NCBI GenBank assembly: GCA_035236585.1
Contig: CP141137.1
Coordinates: 11,114,327-11,178,326 of the forward strand
Reading direction: 5' to 3'
From: Warburgia ugandensis
Lineage: Eukaryota; Streptophyta; Magnoliopsida; Canellales; Canellaceae
DNA: 64,000 nt
Shown here: positions 24,421 to 37,784 of the stretch, in pieces
How the letters are laid out: each line of letters opens with the position of its first letter
Numbering within the stretch: the first letter of the stretch is position 1
Made by a program: the position numbers and the translations under genes
Notes under the pieces: generated by a model
The model's input: only the letters and a program-made list of their open reading frames with translations
What the model was told of the DNA's origin: nothing
Databases searched by the model: none

Positions 24421-24895
24421 GATTAATTGTATATGGGGGTTAACTTCCTGGCCTTTAACTTTTCCCTTTCTCGATTGCTGTAGTATTGGGACTATTATTG
24501 GAGGTGTTCACGGCACCCTTTTCGAGATGTATCTATAGTCGACCGTAGAGACTGTAGTAGTTGGTCTCTAGATTCCGAAGACATACGATTTCAGAATAAG
24601 TTCTGGTCATAAGCATAGTGGGCCTTATGATTTTGGTTTTTTATATTACCATACATGGTGTATTGAGATAGTCTTAGATGAGTATTTGTAATCAGTTAAC
24701 TTGATGTGTTTGCCAACCTATCGGCTTGATGTGTTCGTCGTGAGCATAGTGAGATGTGAATGGATAAATTTGGGATACATTTATTGTATTTTGAGTAAAA
24801 TTATTTTGTTTTTCTTGAAAGTGAACGACACTTAGGGTTTTTAAAATAGATTTAAAAGAAAAAGTTTCTTCTGCTACATTACATTATTTTTTTAA
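24421..24895. other. Spacer, nothing recognised
   Basis: No coding frame, element end or repeat was recognised between the tandem array and pseudogene E. Confidence 0.5.
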
Positions 24896-25672
24896 ATGGG
24901 CCCGACTTTGGAAATTAGTTATGCATTTAAAAATACGTGTGAAAACCTGGTCGTGACGCAACCATACCAATTCCTCCTCCTCCCGGCCATCAATGGTGAC
25001 ACAATCGAGTTCAGCAATTTCACTTCTTCTTTCCATTGGGTAGACATCGAAATCAGATATCCTTTTTGGCACACCGATGGAAGCACTGTCGAATGCTGGG
25101 GCTACCCTTACCTGGGCCTGAGATGCAACGACGAAAACGACACCATTCTTCGTCTTCCCAACGAAGATTACTATGTCGAGGAGATCAACTACAATGATAA
25201 AACAATTAGGCTTGTTGATCCAGATTTATCAGAAGGGGACTGCCCAAGGCCCGCATCCAACGTTTCTCTGCCAGACATTCCGACGTTAGTCTAAAGTGGA
25301 TCGGATTTGAACCTCACTTTTCTCTTAAATTGCTCTTTGTCGATTTCTGTCACAAGGGGAGAACCTGTTTCGTGTCTCAGTACTGGCACACTACAATCTT
25401 ATTTGTTAGAGCAGAATTTGCTTCCAGCTGGATTTAATTGGTTTGGATATTGTGAGAAAGTGTGGTGGTTCCTGTTATGCGATCGGCGTGGAATGATGTG
25501 CCCAGTTTGGGTGGTTACAGTAGAGCTTTGCAACATGGGTTTCAGTTGAATTGGAACAGTTACGTAGATTGTAGAGATTGTGAAGCATCTGATGGCTATT
25601 GCGGGTATGTTTTCGAGACACAGAATTTTGTTTGCCTTTGTAGAAATGGAACGCATGACGGAACTTGTCCCG
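24896..25672 (+). pseudogene. Receptor ectodomain exon, broken (pseudogene E)
   Basis: The exon encodes a GUB_WAK_bind domain (IEIRYPFW, then ECWGYPYLGLRCNDENDT, then VDPDLSEGDCPRP) and, further on, a WAK_assoc domain (GFQLNWNSYVDCRDCEASDG, YCGYVFE, FVCLC). It ends TGTCCCG|GTACG, the same phase 1 donor as genes B, C and D. The first part lacks a signal peptide and the expected N-terminal cysteine cluster is scrambled. The frame is interrupted by a stop after about 132 codons (near 25292) and shifts near 25470-25500 before the WAK_assoc part. No exon 2 or kinase follows before gene B at 29335. It would once have been the extracellular part of an LRK10L-like receptor. Confidence 0.85.
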
Positions 25673-26177
25673 GTACGTTTCAACCCTATTTTTCTCTCTG
25701 CCTTTTCTGTTTGGGGCCATTTGGTCTTGAAGGAATTATGATTGAGATGCATCTGAAGAGGGATCAGAGAAAGATGACCCCTGGCCTAAAAGTGGGATCC
25801 ATACGACTAATGCTACATGTGGTTATCTGGTGCGTGTGGGTCTCACCGAAATGCCGAGTCCTGTATCTTGCCTGGCTCTGGTTCTTTTCTATGCTCCTTT
25901 TTCGCATGGCTCTTTTGTTTGGTACTGGGGTAGACGCCATTTGCATTGGTTTCTTTTGATATTGGTAGCCTATATTTATAACCTCACGTTTTATGATTGC
26001 TTTTGGTCTCTTCAGCGAAATGGTAACAGCACCATGAGAAATGTATGACAGAAACGGAGACTTGCTAATAGAAAAACCAAAGTATATTAGTCATCTGTTT
26101 GGTGGTAGGAATAACACTATAATACCGTAACTTTCCAACCATGTTGTGATGCTCTAAGGCCGAGACACATGGGGTTA
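25673..26177. other. Former intron or spacer, nothing recognised
   Basis: Follows the donor of pseudogene E. Short open frames exist but none resembles a known domain or exon 2. Confidence 0.5.
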
Positions 26178-26197
26178 TTGTAGGCTTTATATATTAC

Positions 26198-26377
26198 GAA
26201 GAGAAGCTTTGGTGCAACGATAAAAGTTGTCATCTTGTGACCTTGAGGTCATCGGTTCATGGCGTGGAAATAGTCTCTTGCAAAATGCAAAATAAGACTG
26301 TGTACTTTAGGCCCTTATAGTCCACCCCTTTCCTAGACCCCGCATAAGCATGAGCTTTGTGCACGAGGACTGTCCCT
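26198..26377 (+). mobile_element. Au-like SINE
   Basis: Second copy of the same SINE family as at 10032-10214: GAAGCTTTGGTGCAACG, a GTGACCTTGAGGTCATCGG B-box-like region, GGAAATAGTCTCTTGCA, AAGACTGTGTACTTTAG, CCTTTCCTAGACCCCGC, end CCCTT. It is flanked by a perfect target duplication of about 18-20 bp, GTAGGCTTTATATATTAC at 26180-26197 and again at 26380-26397. The long perfect duplication argues for a fairly young insertion, although the body has drifted from the usual family sequence. Confidence 0.93.
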
Positions 26378-26397
26378 TTGTAGGCTTTATATATTAC

Positions 26398-29250
26398 ACA
26401 TATTGGGATGGCCTTAGCTCTATTAACCACCACCATGTTGGTAAAGTGAATATGTCAACATGGTTCCATTGTGATAACATCTTACTTTACTCATATTTAG
26501 TTGTTCCGTTTGTTTTTATGAGAATTATTTGGCTATTTAATTTGAGTAAAGGAACTATTTAGAAGTTATATTAGATTATTTATTAATTGGTTCTTAATTT
26601 TGGATTGGAGAGAATCGTAATAGTGATAGATCAATCATGGTTGCTTACCTATTCTCAAAGATAAAGATGTATACAAAAGACCAAGATCAACTATACCCAA
26701 GTCCTCACAAATTAAAATCCAGAACCTTAATCCATCCAACTTAAGTTCTACTGCCATGTTTGATCGAGCCAAAGTCAAAGAGCTATGACCCATCCAACAA
26801 ATCATGACATGGCAAGATTAAAAAAACCCTAGAAAAAATTAAAAAGATCCATGAAGTCCTCCCAACTAATTTTACCATTTTGCCCCAAACATTGTTTCCT
26901 TAACGTTTGCCCATTTTTAGAGTCTTTTTCCAAGAGCTTTCTAACACTCTTAGAAACTGTAAACCACTTAAAAGGGGCCGAAAAGCCTAAAAGTTGCCTA
27001 GCTATTGTACTTCTCTCATTTTGTTGCATGCATCTTTGTGCAATAGGTATGCGCATACCACTAATTATGCAGATTTAGAATCTTTCATGTAATTTCTACA
27101 CTCACAAAAATATAATCATATGTTGATCCAAAGGGGTAGGCAGTTAGCTTTATGGGCCGTTGGCCCAATAGGCCCCTATATGCAGACATTTTTTGTGATG
27201 AACAGTAATGTCACCATGGTGTATGTATGCTTTCTCTTTGATTTTCTTTTCCTACTTCTCATTTAGAACATGCTTATATTCCTTTCTGCTTTAGTAGTCG
27301 GTTAAGCAATCCTTCTTAAAATGTCATACACTAGTCGTCAATATGATTTCGGACAAATATAGACCACTTTGTGGGCTAGGTGGGTGTAACCCTAGTGGTT
27401 CCTTCTCACTTGCTAATTAAGGCGCAACCCTTCTCACTAGAAAAATCATAGACTAAGTGTTTTGTTAAATTCTTTATTTATTTATTTCTTTTTTAGGTAA
27501 GCCTAGTTAAGGACCTAAAGGGTGTGGCCTCTTAGACCACTAAGCTTGCTTGATGTTTCTATTTCTTATTTAAATTCATGTATTAGTATCATTTGCATTA
27601 TATTTGTCAATGTAACTAGTGGGATCTTGGCATTAATATAACCTTATACGTCTACTAGGCATCTTGACCCATTTGCATCACACCTATGTTGTTTAATTTT
27701 ATCCTAATTAAGGACCCAAGAGCTGTGGCCCCAATGGACCATTAAGTTTCCAAAGCTTATTTTTCCAAGAGTCCTAGTTAAGGACCCAAGTGTTGTGGCC
27801 TCGATGGAGCACGAAGCTTATTTTTGAGCCCACTCAGTCTAGAGCAATAGGTCAAGGAACTGGTAATTGGATAAAAATAGCCTCAAAGAGTGGGCAAGTG
27901 GTATCACTATACCAGAATGGACTACATTAATCAGCAAGACCCAAAATCAACCCAAGCACCTCATGAACCAGTCTAGCATTTGTACATAGGTAAAACATAT
28001 GAGTGGCTAGTCCAGAGCGCACCATTAATAGGTGTGTGTCTTGTGGTCCTCAAAATCTAGATCCTCTTGATTGAATGCTTGCTATTTAAAAGAGAAAGTA
28101 ATAGATAAGTAATTCGGGTTATTTTACTTCAAGTATTTATGTTTCTTTATTAAGAATTCTATTTTCTAAATAAGAATTAGGTATTTACACTCCTCCACTG
28201 AACGTCACTTCTGTTCAACACAAAACACCGAGCATAACATATTAAAATCTTGACCGATTTAACGCTGTTTTATGTGCGAGGTTTGCCATGATATTGTACG
28301 TCTGATATGGGCAACAGTGGACGGCGGTTTGGAGCACCGAAAACCTGGGCCACGAATGCCACTTTAACTGGCAGGGAGTTTAGGCCATCATGTTAGAAAT
28401 TTTTTTGTGTTCCTTAATATTTGAATTCAAAAATCCAACGTATGTGTCATAATTGCTCATAGCAGTTATCTTTGATGGAAGGATAACTGACATTAACCAT
28501 CATTTCTTAAAGGGTCCCTGATTCAAGTGCATCATCAGTCACTGCTAAAGAATCAGAAGATTCCTTCAAACTACATCAAATCTATTATCTTGGAAAACTA
28601 CTATGACTGGAGGTAAGTTTTCATTCGTTTTGCTCTGCTAATTATTATTGCTGATTTATTGTAAACATCTGAAATTTGGTTTACACATCTTACTGCTTTC
28701 AGCTGATCATCAAGTGAGAAATTCCTTATGCTTGATCAAGGGTACAATATTTTTGTCGTTGTCGGAAGGAACTATTTATGCCCAAAGGTAGGTGCAGCTT
28801 AATTACACGTTTCGACCTGGTTTTCTATACGGTGCTTTGGCAAAAGAACATATTTCGACTTCGTGACCTGATCCTTTACAAGGGACATGTTCTGTCCGCA
28901 GCTCATCATTCAAAGTTTGGAAGTCTCTCTGAATCTCGCCCAAACATTGGAAAGCACTTCTAATATAAACAAAAGAAAAGATGAACCGTAAGAAACTCGT
29001 CCACAGATTGGTGAACATATTGTCAGGTGGGGTCGTTATCCTCCAATTTTCCACATATTATGTTATCTTAGTCCAACTGATACGTAAGCCATGATACGTA
29101 AGCCATGAGAGGTCTCTTTTTGGGGCTACCGGTATGAAGACGTGGTTGTATCCCACAAGCACAAGTTCTCCTCTGATCCATGAAGTCTCGAGGCCTTGTT
29201 CCCAGTCATGGACCGATTCAACTACAAAATGTTGAAGTTGACAAAAAAGT
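26398..29250. other. Spacer, no gene recognised
   Basis: About 2.9 kb without a convincing coding frame. Around 27500, 27705 and 27775 there are three degenerate direct repeats of CCTAGTTAAGGACC.AAG..TGTGGCC, each followed by CCACTAAGCTT-like sequence. The last part grades into the region upstream of gene B. Confidence 0.55.
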
Positions 29251-29334
29251 GACAGTACGGTTTTGCCTTTTCCTCTGTTAAATAGAGAGTAAAGAGCCCT
29301 GTCCAGGTGATGTGTTCAGCTAAATCAATTAAGG
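29251..29334 (+). promoter_or_regulatory. Proximal upstream region of gene B
   Basis: GTTAAATAGAGAG near 29277 is a plausible but weak TATA-like element 50-60 bp before the ATG at 29335. No experimental start is known. Confidence 0.3.
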
Positions 29335-32300
29335 ATGGATCTAGCTCTCCCTTCCTTCCTTCGGTCTGTATTTCTGCTTCTATTTTACTTTCCTCTTTCT
29401 TCAGCCCTAGAAGACAATTTCAACAAATGCCCTTCATTTCGCTGTGGAGACCTTGCCGACATCAGATTTCCATTCTTCAATGTCACTCAGCCGGACTGCG
29501 GAGTCTTCGGTATCCATTGTCGCGGCAGAAGGCCACAGATCACATTCGGAGGAAAACATTATGTCATCAAGAACATTTCATATGAACAACACAGATTCAT
29601 AGTTCAAGACAGTGAAGTAGAGCATCTCCCCGGGTCCAAGGTGTGCGATTTCCTTATGAGTAATTTTACAGTATCACGAGACGACCTCCTACAAATTAGA
29701 AGCAGCCCCAACATTACCTTCTACAAATGTAAGCGTGATCGATCTACCATTCCTCGCAATACCACTTTAGATGTCCGCAATTACACACTTTGTGAAGAGC
29801 ACAATTTGTATTACACAAGAAATAAGAATCTTGGAGCCCAATATCTTCCAAGTAATTGCACCATTGTCGAGTTTCCGGTGTTTCAGTCTTGGAAAGTTTG
29901 GGAGAGCGGCGATCGTGATTTGTCATCTATATTGACTGCCGGTTTTGCTCTTCAATGGAATATTCACCCGCAGTGTCAGGAGTGTTTCATGAATGAAGGT
30001 GTATGCATTTTAGACGAAAGTAACAAAAGCTTCAAATGCCAAGGTACGTATTTTCAGTTTTCTTATGCACAGAATGACATAACTATAGGCTCCTCTTTCA
30101 TGTGCAATCCAATTGCAGTTTTGAGTTCGGTCCTTAATTTAGTAAGTTGGTATTTAAAGACCCAGTAGGAACCAAATTCAAGGTGTCCCTAGAGATGGAC
30201 TAGCCACTTTAAGGAGCTGCTGTTACATGGTGGTTTGGTCTTTAATTTAGGTACAATCTAAGTTAAAAGGATTTCTCATCTGAAATAGCAGCTTTCGATG
30301 GATTTATGTTGGAGATTTACGTCCATATTTTCTGCTAATCTTTCGCTTCATAATGATGTTGCAGGTGACGGAAAGCAGCATGTAAAGAAAGTCATTATAG
30401 GTACTCTGCCGCTGACGCCCTTCTTTGAATTTTTATCATACCCTCTTCCCATTTCTTCATGCACCTGCCCAATATACTTTTTCAGTTTTCCTCATATTAG
30501 TATAAATTCTCGACGCCGACACGTTGGCCAACTAAGTGGGTCATTGCCAATCGATAATTATGTTATGTAAAGATGCATTTAGATAGGTTTAGGGGTGAAT
30601 CGTTGATTATCCATCTCGTTCCTCTCACTGCCTCGGCTTTGAACATTTGGTATTGCAGTTTGTGTCGATCGGATTGTTGTACTGAAAAAACTGTAGGTTT
30701 TATCACAAGATAGGGACGGTTAGAAACTTCTATAAACGATTGTCTAAATTCAGCTCCCAAACATACGGCTCTTAGGCTGTCAGGATCATTTGAACTGTTT
30801 TGATTTTTTATTACAAGGCACCCAAAACACAGCTCTCTTCGTGCACAAGGCAGTGTGCTTCTAGAGAAGGTCTTTATAGGGTCTTGCTCATGTTTTTATA
30901 AGATGGTTTTTTCCTGTCTTTTTAATCATATTTTGTTAAGATGGCTTTTCTTAATTGTCTTCTTAACTAAGTTTTTTAAGACAGTTTTTTCTAACTGTCT
31001 TTTTTATTAGTTTTTTAAGACAGATTTTCCTAACCATCTTCCTAAACATGTCCTTTGAGATTGTTTTTGAAAAACTGTCATACAAAATTGTATTATATAA
31101 AGTAGTTTTTGTGGAACCATCTTAGATTTATTTTAATTAGATAGTTACATAATAATCGTCTTTTTTTGCAGTCTTAGAAAACACTATTTTTAGTAGTGTA
31201 GACCTAGCAACATTCATCTCGTCATCAAAACGTATCAACAAATCAAATCTGATCCATTGCAGATCCAGATCTAAACTAATTAGGTGCACTATATCTGTTT
31301 TTTTAAACAGATGAAATAAGTCCAATCCATATCTAATCCACATTTGGATAATGGATTCATAGATAATCTGGAATAATATAAATAATATATATGTACACAC
31401 ATATATACACACAAATTTGATTATTATTGAATTCTTCCAGTGAATTTCCCGAGTGGTTTGGGAATAATCAATCATGATGGAATTGAATTCTCTCATGATT
31501 TTTGTTTAGACCATGGCTCATAAGGCACTCATTGGTATAGTAAAAATAACCTCGTAAATCTTAACAAAAATCTTTTCAAAATGATTAGTAGTCAAATGAT
31601 AGTAAATATCTTCTCATTATTGAAACAAAAAATTTACTTTCTTTTCTTAAAGTCTGACTTATTTCAAGTTTTCCCTTCCAAATGGATATTTACGTATAAC
31701 TTTGTGTGGGTCACTGATTTAAAGGATTGGATTATTTTGATCCATTTAAAAGTAATTTCTTCATTCCACAGCCATGGATTTTACAGATTTTAAACAGATA
31801 AAAGGGTGTTGGCACATTTTAGTCCGTTCTAATAGCTATTTCACTAGCTTTGGTAGAACCTGCGAACATGTCACACATGTAGAAGATATTAATAGTAGGA
31901 TATGGTGCATACTGCTTGGTTGATCTCCTTTAGTTTTTCTTTCAGGCATCATAATAGCAGTTGCAAGCTTGCTTCTATTCTGCCTTGTGTTTTTCTCTCT
32001 AATAATCTTCTGTAGAAGACAATTCTCGCTATATAATTCAATTTTCTTTTGGAAGAAGAAAGCAAACGAGGCTTGCAATGAGGAATTGTTTCTTAGAGAA
32101 TATGGATCGCTTGCTCCAAGAAGATATAGCTATTCAGAACTAAGGAAGATGACTAATTCCTTCAAAGAAAAACTAGGCCAAGGAGGATATGGTGGTGTTT
32201 TCAAACGGAGCCTCCCTGGGGTCGTCTTGTTGCCGTAAAGGTTTTAAGCGAATCCAAAGGCAACGGCGAAGAATTCACGAACGAAGTTGCTAGCATAGGT

Positions 32301-33074
32301 AGGACTTACCATATCAACGTTGTTAGACTTTTAGGCTTTTGTGTCTACAGGTCTAAGAGAGCACTTGTGTACGAGTTCATGCCAAATGGATCTTTGGAGA
32401 AATTTATATACACTGACAAACCAAGAAAAACACCAACTATGGGCTGGGATAAGTTGCACCAGATCATGATCGGTATTGCTCGAGGACTGGAGTACTTGCA
32501 CCGTGGCTGTCACGTGCGCATTTTGCATTTTGACACAGAACCTCATAACATTCTTCTAGATGAAGACTTTTGTCCTAAAATCTCAGATTTTGGAATGGCC
32601 AAGCTGTGTCCTGGGAAAGATAGCACAATATCAACGATTGGTGCTCGAGGCACAGCAGGATATATAGCCCCCGAGGTATTCTGTAGAAATTTTGGAGGTG
32701 TCTCTCACAAGTCTGATGTTTATAGCTTTGGAATGATGGCATTGGAAATGGCAGGGAGTAGAAAGAACATTGATCCCGTTGTGGAGAATACTAGTGAAAT
32801 ATACCTTCCACAGTGGATATACAAGCGTTTGGACTTGAGGGGGGATCTAGGACTCTGCGGTATCAAAACAGATGAAAAAGAAAGAACAGCGAAAAAGATG
32901 ATCATGGTGGGTTTGTCGTGCATACAGACAAGTCCCGCTAACCGACCTTCAATGAGTACAGTGGTTGATATGCTAGAAGGAAGCCTTGAGAGCTTGGAAA
33001 TGCCTCCAAAGCCATTTTTATCTTCTCCTACAAGATCAAGCGAAGATGCTTGTACCAAGCTGCAGTGTAAGTGA
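29335..33074 (+). pseudogene. LRK10L: LRK10L-type receptor kinase with three exons, inactivated (gene B)
   Basis: Exon 1 (29335-30043) encodes a signal peptide of about 25 residues, a GUB_WAK_bind domain (FRCGDLADIRFPFF, PDCGVFGIHC) and a WAK_assoc domain (NCTIVEFPVF, CQECFMNEGVC). Exon 2 (30365-30400) encodes GDGKQHVKKVIIG and exon 3 (31946-33074) the membrane helix and kinase; all junctions are GT-AG in phase 1. Compared with gene A, one base is lost near 32217, between the glycine loop and the ATP-lysine, which breaks the kinase frame. The catalytic loop reads HFDTEPHN where A has HFDIKPHN, so the catalytic-loop lysine is gone as well. DFG (as DFGMAKL) and APE remain. A two-base difference near the end changes the tail and stops it early. 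Introns are 321 and 1545 bp. A truncated, kinase-less receptor could still be made, but a working kinase could not. Confidence 0.9.
30890..31197 (-). mobile_element. CACTA-like DNA transposon end, in intron 2 of gene B
   Basis: The minus strand starts CACTACTAAAAATAGTG at 31197, a CACTA-type terminus. It is followed by alternating direct and inverted copies of an AAGACAGTTTTT.CTAACTGTCTT-like word, the subterminal repeats usual for plant CACTA elements. A matching left terminus was not found, so only one end is identified. The element ends about 10 bp before the kinase-block homology with copy A begins. Confidence 0.55.
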
Positions 33075-33539
33075 AGAAATTTCTTAGACGAGCTATATAT
33101 GGAGAATATTAACTGGTCACGAGCTAATGGCAAAACCCATCCATGTCAAAAACTGCAAATTTAAGATCTTTTATGTAAATTCTCTTTCCTTTCTTGGTCT
33201 TGATAGCTTTCAAGGAAAATACTTACAATGCAACTAGGCACTAGAGCAGGTGGTATAGAATAACAAAAAAAATTTAGAATAGGAGATGTGTCAATCAGTG
33301 GATCCGCCTGACTCAAGAGCAGAGCCAGTGTAGCTGTAGTGCATACACTATTTGATGGTAAATTATTCAGCTAACACGACCCATTGCAGTTAAAAGTATT
33401 TTCTCTGTAATTTGTTAGGGCAATGACTAAATGGCAAGAATAGCTGTAACTCAAGTGGTCTCAGGTTTCTGAACATCCATATTGTTCACAATGTTGCTCG
33501 TAACTTAGATGGGTGTGCTCGATTCTCATGTATTGGATG

Positions 33540-33616
33540 ACCCGAGCAACTATTACTTTATCATCATCAAGACCTTATCCCAATTAGGGGTCGGCCAACC
33601 CGAGCAACTATTACTT
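33540..33616 (-). mobile_element. 39 bp RTE LINE tail with 19 bp target duplication
   Basis: A perfect 19 bp direct repeat, ACCCGAGCAACTATTACTT, lies at 33540-33558 and 33598-33616. Between them sit 39 bp that are the reverse complement of the RTE 3' end, GGCCGACCCCTAATTGGG, then ATAAGGTCTTGATGATGATA. The paralogous flanks at about 12013-12040 and 18825-18850 have no insert. It is an extremely 5'-truncated LINE insertion made after the kinase-block duplication. Confidence 0.93.
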
Positions 33617-33639
33617 GTAGTTGTAAAATAGATGGTGAA

Positions 33640-34540
33640 TCTTTGCGCCCATTTTACAACTGAAGAAAACACTAGCTATGATCATTCAAAGAGAGAAACT
33701 TTTGAAACATGACCCATCAAAGGAAAGATTGAATGATTTGGATTTTCTAAAATTTGTGTCCACCTTGAGTTATAGTGTTCTTACCATTAGGGTGTTTAGG
33801 GCCCTCATTCAACCTTCTTAATAGAGTCCGTTTTGTAGTTGCTTGTAGGCACCAGGCATATTCCCGCTACCATTAAAATTGGCCTTGCATGAGTCATTGA
33901 CCGTGTATGGGTTTGATGGTTCATGAGGAAAAAACAAGGGAAGCATATCTCTTTTCCATTTTTAATCCTTTATTCAATTAGTCATTTGTAAAGCCTTCCT
34001 TTCTTATTAACAGGGGTTTATAGTTGGTGATATTGGGAGACAACCATGTAGATCCATCTCCATTGATAAGTTTGGTTAACCTGTTACCATTAAACTGTCC
34101 TTGCATGAGTTCATTGATCATGCACGGGCATGAGGGTTCATGAGGAAAAATCAAGGAGAGCATATCTAGGTATTGTTTTTAATCTTTTATTTAATTAGTC
34201 ATTTGAAAAGCCTTCCTTTCTTATTAATAGGGGTTTAGTAGTTTGTGATATTGGGAAATAACCATGCATGTCCATCTCTATGGATAAGTTTGGTTGATTA
34301 TGATTATTGGACAATTTTTGCAAGGTTAATCTTTTTCTTTTTCTTTTTTGTGGTTAAATAATGGTTATTCAAGTAGCCTTGGTTATGTGGTGGAGTTTTG
34401 GTAGATAACTTTTAGTAATAAAATATAAATAATAACCAATGCAAACAAGCATACCCCACTGTGGGTATAATAACATATGCCAAATGGATAGTTTGAAATT
34501 TCAATGATTCCTTACTTTACTTTGGGCCTTGGGTTAAAGC

Positions 34541-34604
<64 letters not shown>

Positions 34605-35575
34605 TTTTCAATTTCTTGTCCATGCACGTGTAGTTACTCATAGCAACCTATTATTAGGAAAGTGGTTCTTATTGTAAGAAGTTGACGCATCTAATGTCCT
34701 TAATTTTGTAAATTAATGCATTTGAACATAGCCAAGTCTTAATAGAAGCTAATGAGAAACCCATTTAGATCTTATACCCACTTCTCTTTGGTTCTTTGCT
34801 CTAGATTACAAAAGAACCAAAATGTTAAAATCATAAATTTGCAAAACATATATGGCCATGTTACAGATGCATAGAACAAGGAAACGATCAAAGATGGTTT
34901 TGACTACATGTCATAGATCCAATCAAAAGACATTTGAATTTAAGAACTTGCATAGATCTTAACCACATAGCATCCTTTCAGTCATGAAACAACCAAAAAA
35001 TTTAGATGGGTTTCCAATTTAAAATTTTCTGGAATAATATTTGCTTGTTTTAGAAACCCCCTAAATTTTCATAATAGAATGATGATTCCCATTCAGTTTG
35101 ATTCTCATAATTTTTTATTCGATAATAAGTTGTAGAACCAAACTAAAGTTGCTGCATGCCCTTCCCTGGTTCATGTGTTAATCAATTGCAAAGAAAGGGT
35201 ACTTATGAACATGGGATGGAGTGTTGCATGTGAAAATCTATTGCTTCCAACTGCTCTGGAACCAATGCTAGAAACTCAATTTTAGGCTCTAGGACAAAAT
35301 ACCATATGATTAGCTTATGAAACCTCTATAAACCCCCACAAATGAAAGAAACTGGTCTTATTATGCTTGAGAACAATTATGAATTTTTCTTCTTTGTCGT
35401 GAGGCACCCATATTTGGACCAAAAAAGCCTCGTTCTACCATTGTTCCACCATTTGTTATTCAACAAACCAAAGGTCTAGTATACGGTGCAAGCAATTCAG
35501 TTGCTTGGAAAGCCATTACCATACCATTAAGATTTTATGTTTATTGGTACTATACTAGTTTAGAGTTCGTATTGT
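33640..35575. other. 3' flank of gene B, non-coding
   Basis: Homologous to the flank of gene A throughout, including the 215 bp tandem pair. No gene was recognised. Confidence 0.7.
34544..34602. repeat. (TA)n microsatellite, about 59 bp
   Basis: An uninterrupted TA run. At the matching place in copy A (about 12967) only a short GTATATATTAG is present, so the run expanded in copy B. Confidence 0.95.
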
Positions 35576-36900
<1,325 letters not shown>

Positions 36901-37340
36901 TGGATTTGCTAACAATTGAGGGATCTAAATCAAGTTGCAATGGTTTAGTGTATTATCCTCCCATAGGCATAAAGGGGAAGATTGTTGGGATGGACCCATA
37001 TGTGGTCCATGCCCATGTTAATGTAATAAAGCCAACTTCTGAAATATCGGCACTGACAGAAATTTTCAAAGAAAAAATAGAGAAAGTCAAGTTTTGCAAC
37101 ACTGCAAATCTTGATATTCAAACCCATGTGTCCCCTATAAATATGAGACACTTGTGCATGATAGATATATAATTTGATCAAATGATATAAAATCCTCTCT
37201 CGTGGATGTAGGCCGTTTGGCCAAACCACGTAAATCTCCATCCCTCCTATTGTGCGTACTTTGTATTATTGCATGTTCTAAGACCTTGATAGATCTGCAT
37301 TGATTGGCAGATCTGGCCCCAACAAGGTAAGCATCCAACA
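36901..37340 (+). mobile_element. LTR-like fragment, Copia type
   Basis: A polypurine tract TTTGAGGGGGAGT is followed by TGGATTTGCT at 36901, the usual arrangement at the start of a Copia 3' LTR, and ATCCAACA at 37340 could be its end. The right limit is doubtful, because the last few bases belong to a 70 bp sequence that recurs at 38972-39041. It looks broken and isolated. Confidence 0.35.
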
Positions 37341-37395
37341 CTAATTTAGTGCTTCCAATTAAAATTGCTTCGATGATATTCACAAGCCTATCATC
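37326..37395. repeat. 70 bp dispersed repeat, copy 1
   Basis: AGGTAAGCAtCcAACACTAaTTTAGTGCTTCC and the following TTGC.T.GAT.ATATTCAC.AGCCT recur at 38972-39041 on the same strand. The core CACTAATTTAGTG is nearly palindromic. The two copies flank ectodomain gene D. Origin unknown. Confidence 0.75.
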
Positions 37396-37784
37396 TAGAA
37401 GATTAACTCCAAGAAATCTCTATGATCAATTAATTGGGGTCAAATCATTAGCAGTGGGACAATCTGGTATTGACCTATTAAATGATCGACTTATGGGTTG
37501 TTGCATGTAGGGCAAAGGAAAGCTGTAACAGAGCGCCTAACAGCCATCCGTTCCTTTGGGTTTCTCCTTGGATTACAAAACATGCAACTTCAGTGTTTGA
37601 CAATCCCTCTGTTCAATCTTCCACAATCCTTTATTTGGAACATTGACTATTTTATTGGTCTCTGATTTTAACGATTGACTTCAAACACATACCTTTGTTT
37701 TCCCTCTTCATCGTCTTCATCCTCGTCCTCATCTCGACTTCGATCAAAGAAGCCACGAGTATGGACTAACAGGGGAAGTCCAAC

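Larger units (their letters stand above)
31207..35575. repeat. Kinase-block duplication, copy B
   Basis: Direct paralog of 9677-14010; see that entry. This copy lacks the SINE (empty site 31586-31601) and carries the 39 bp LINE tail and the TA run described below. Confidence 0.9.

Noticed and set aside
24189-24429. Coding frames on both strands with repeated NLPTWN or RLPIKTTCGGN
   Set aside because: They are translations of the 56 bp tandem array.
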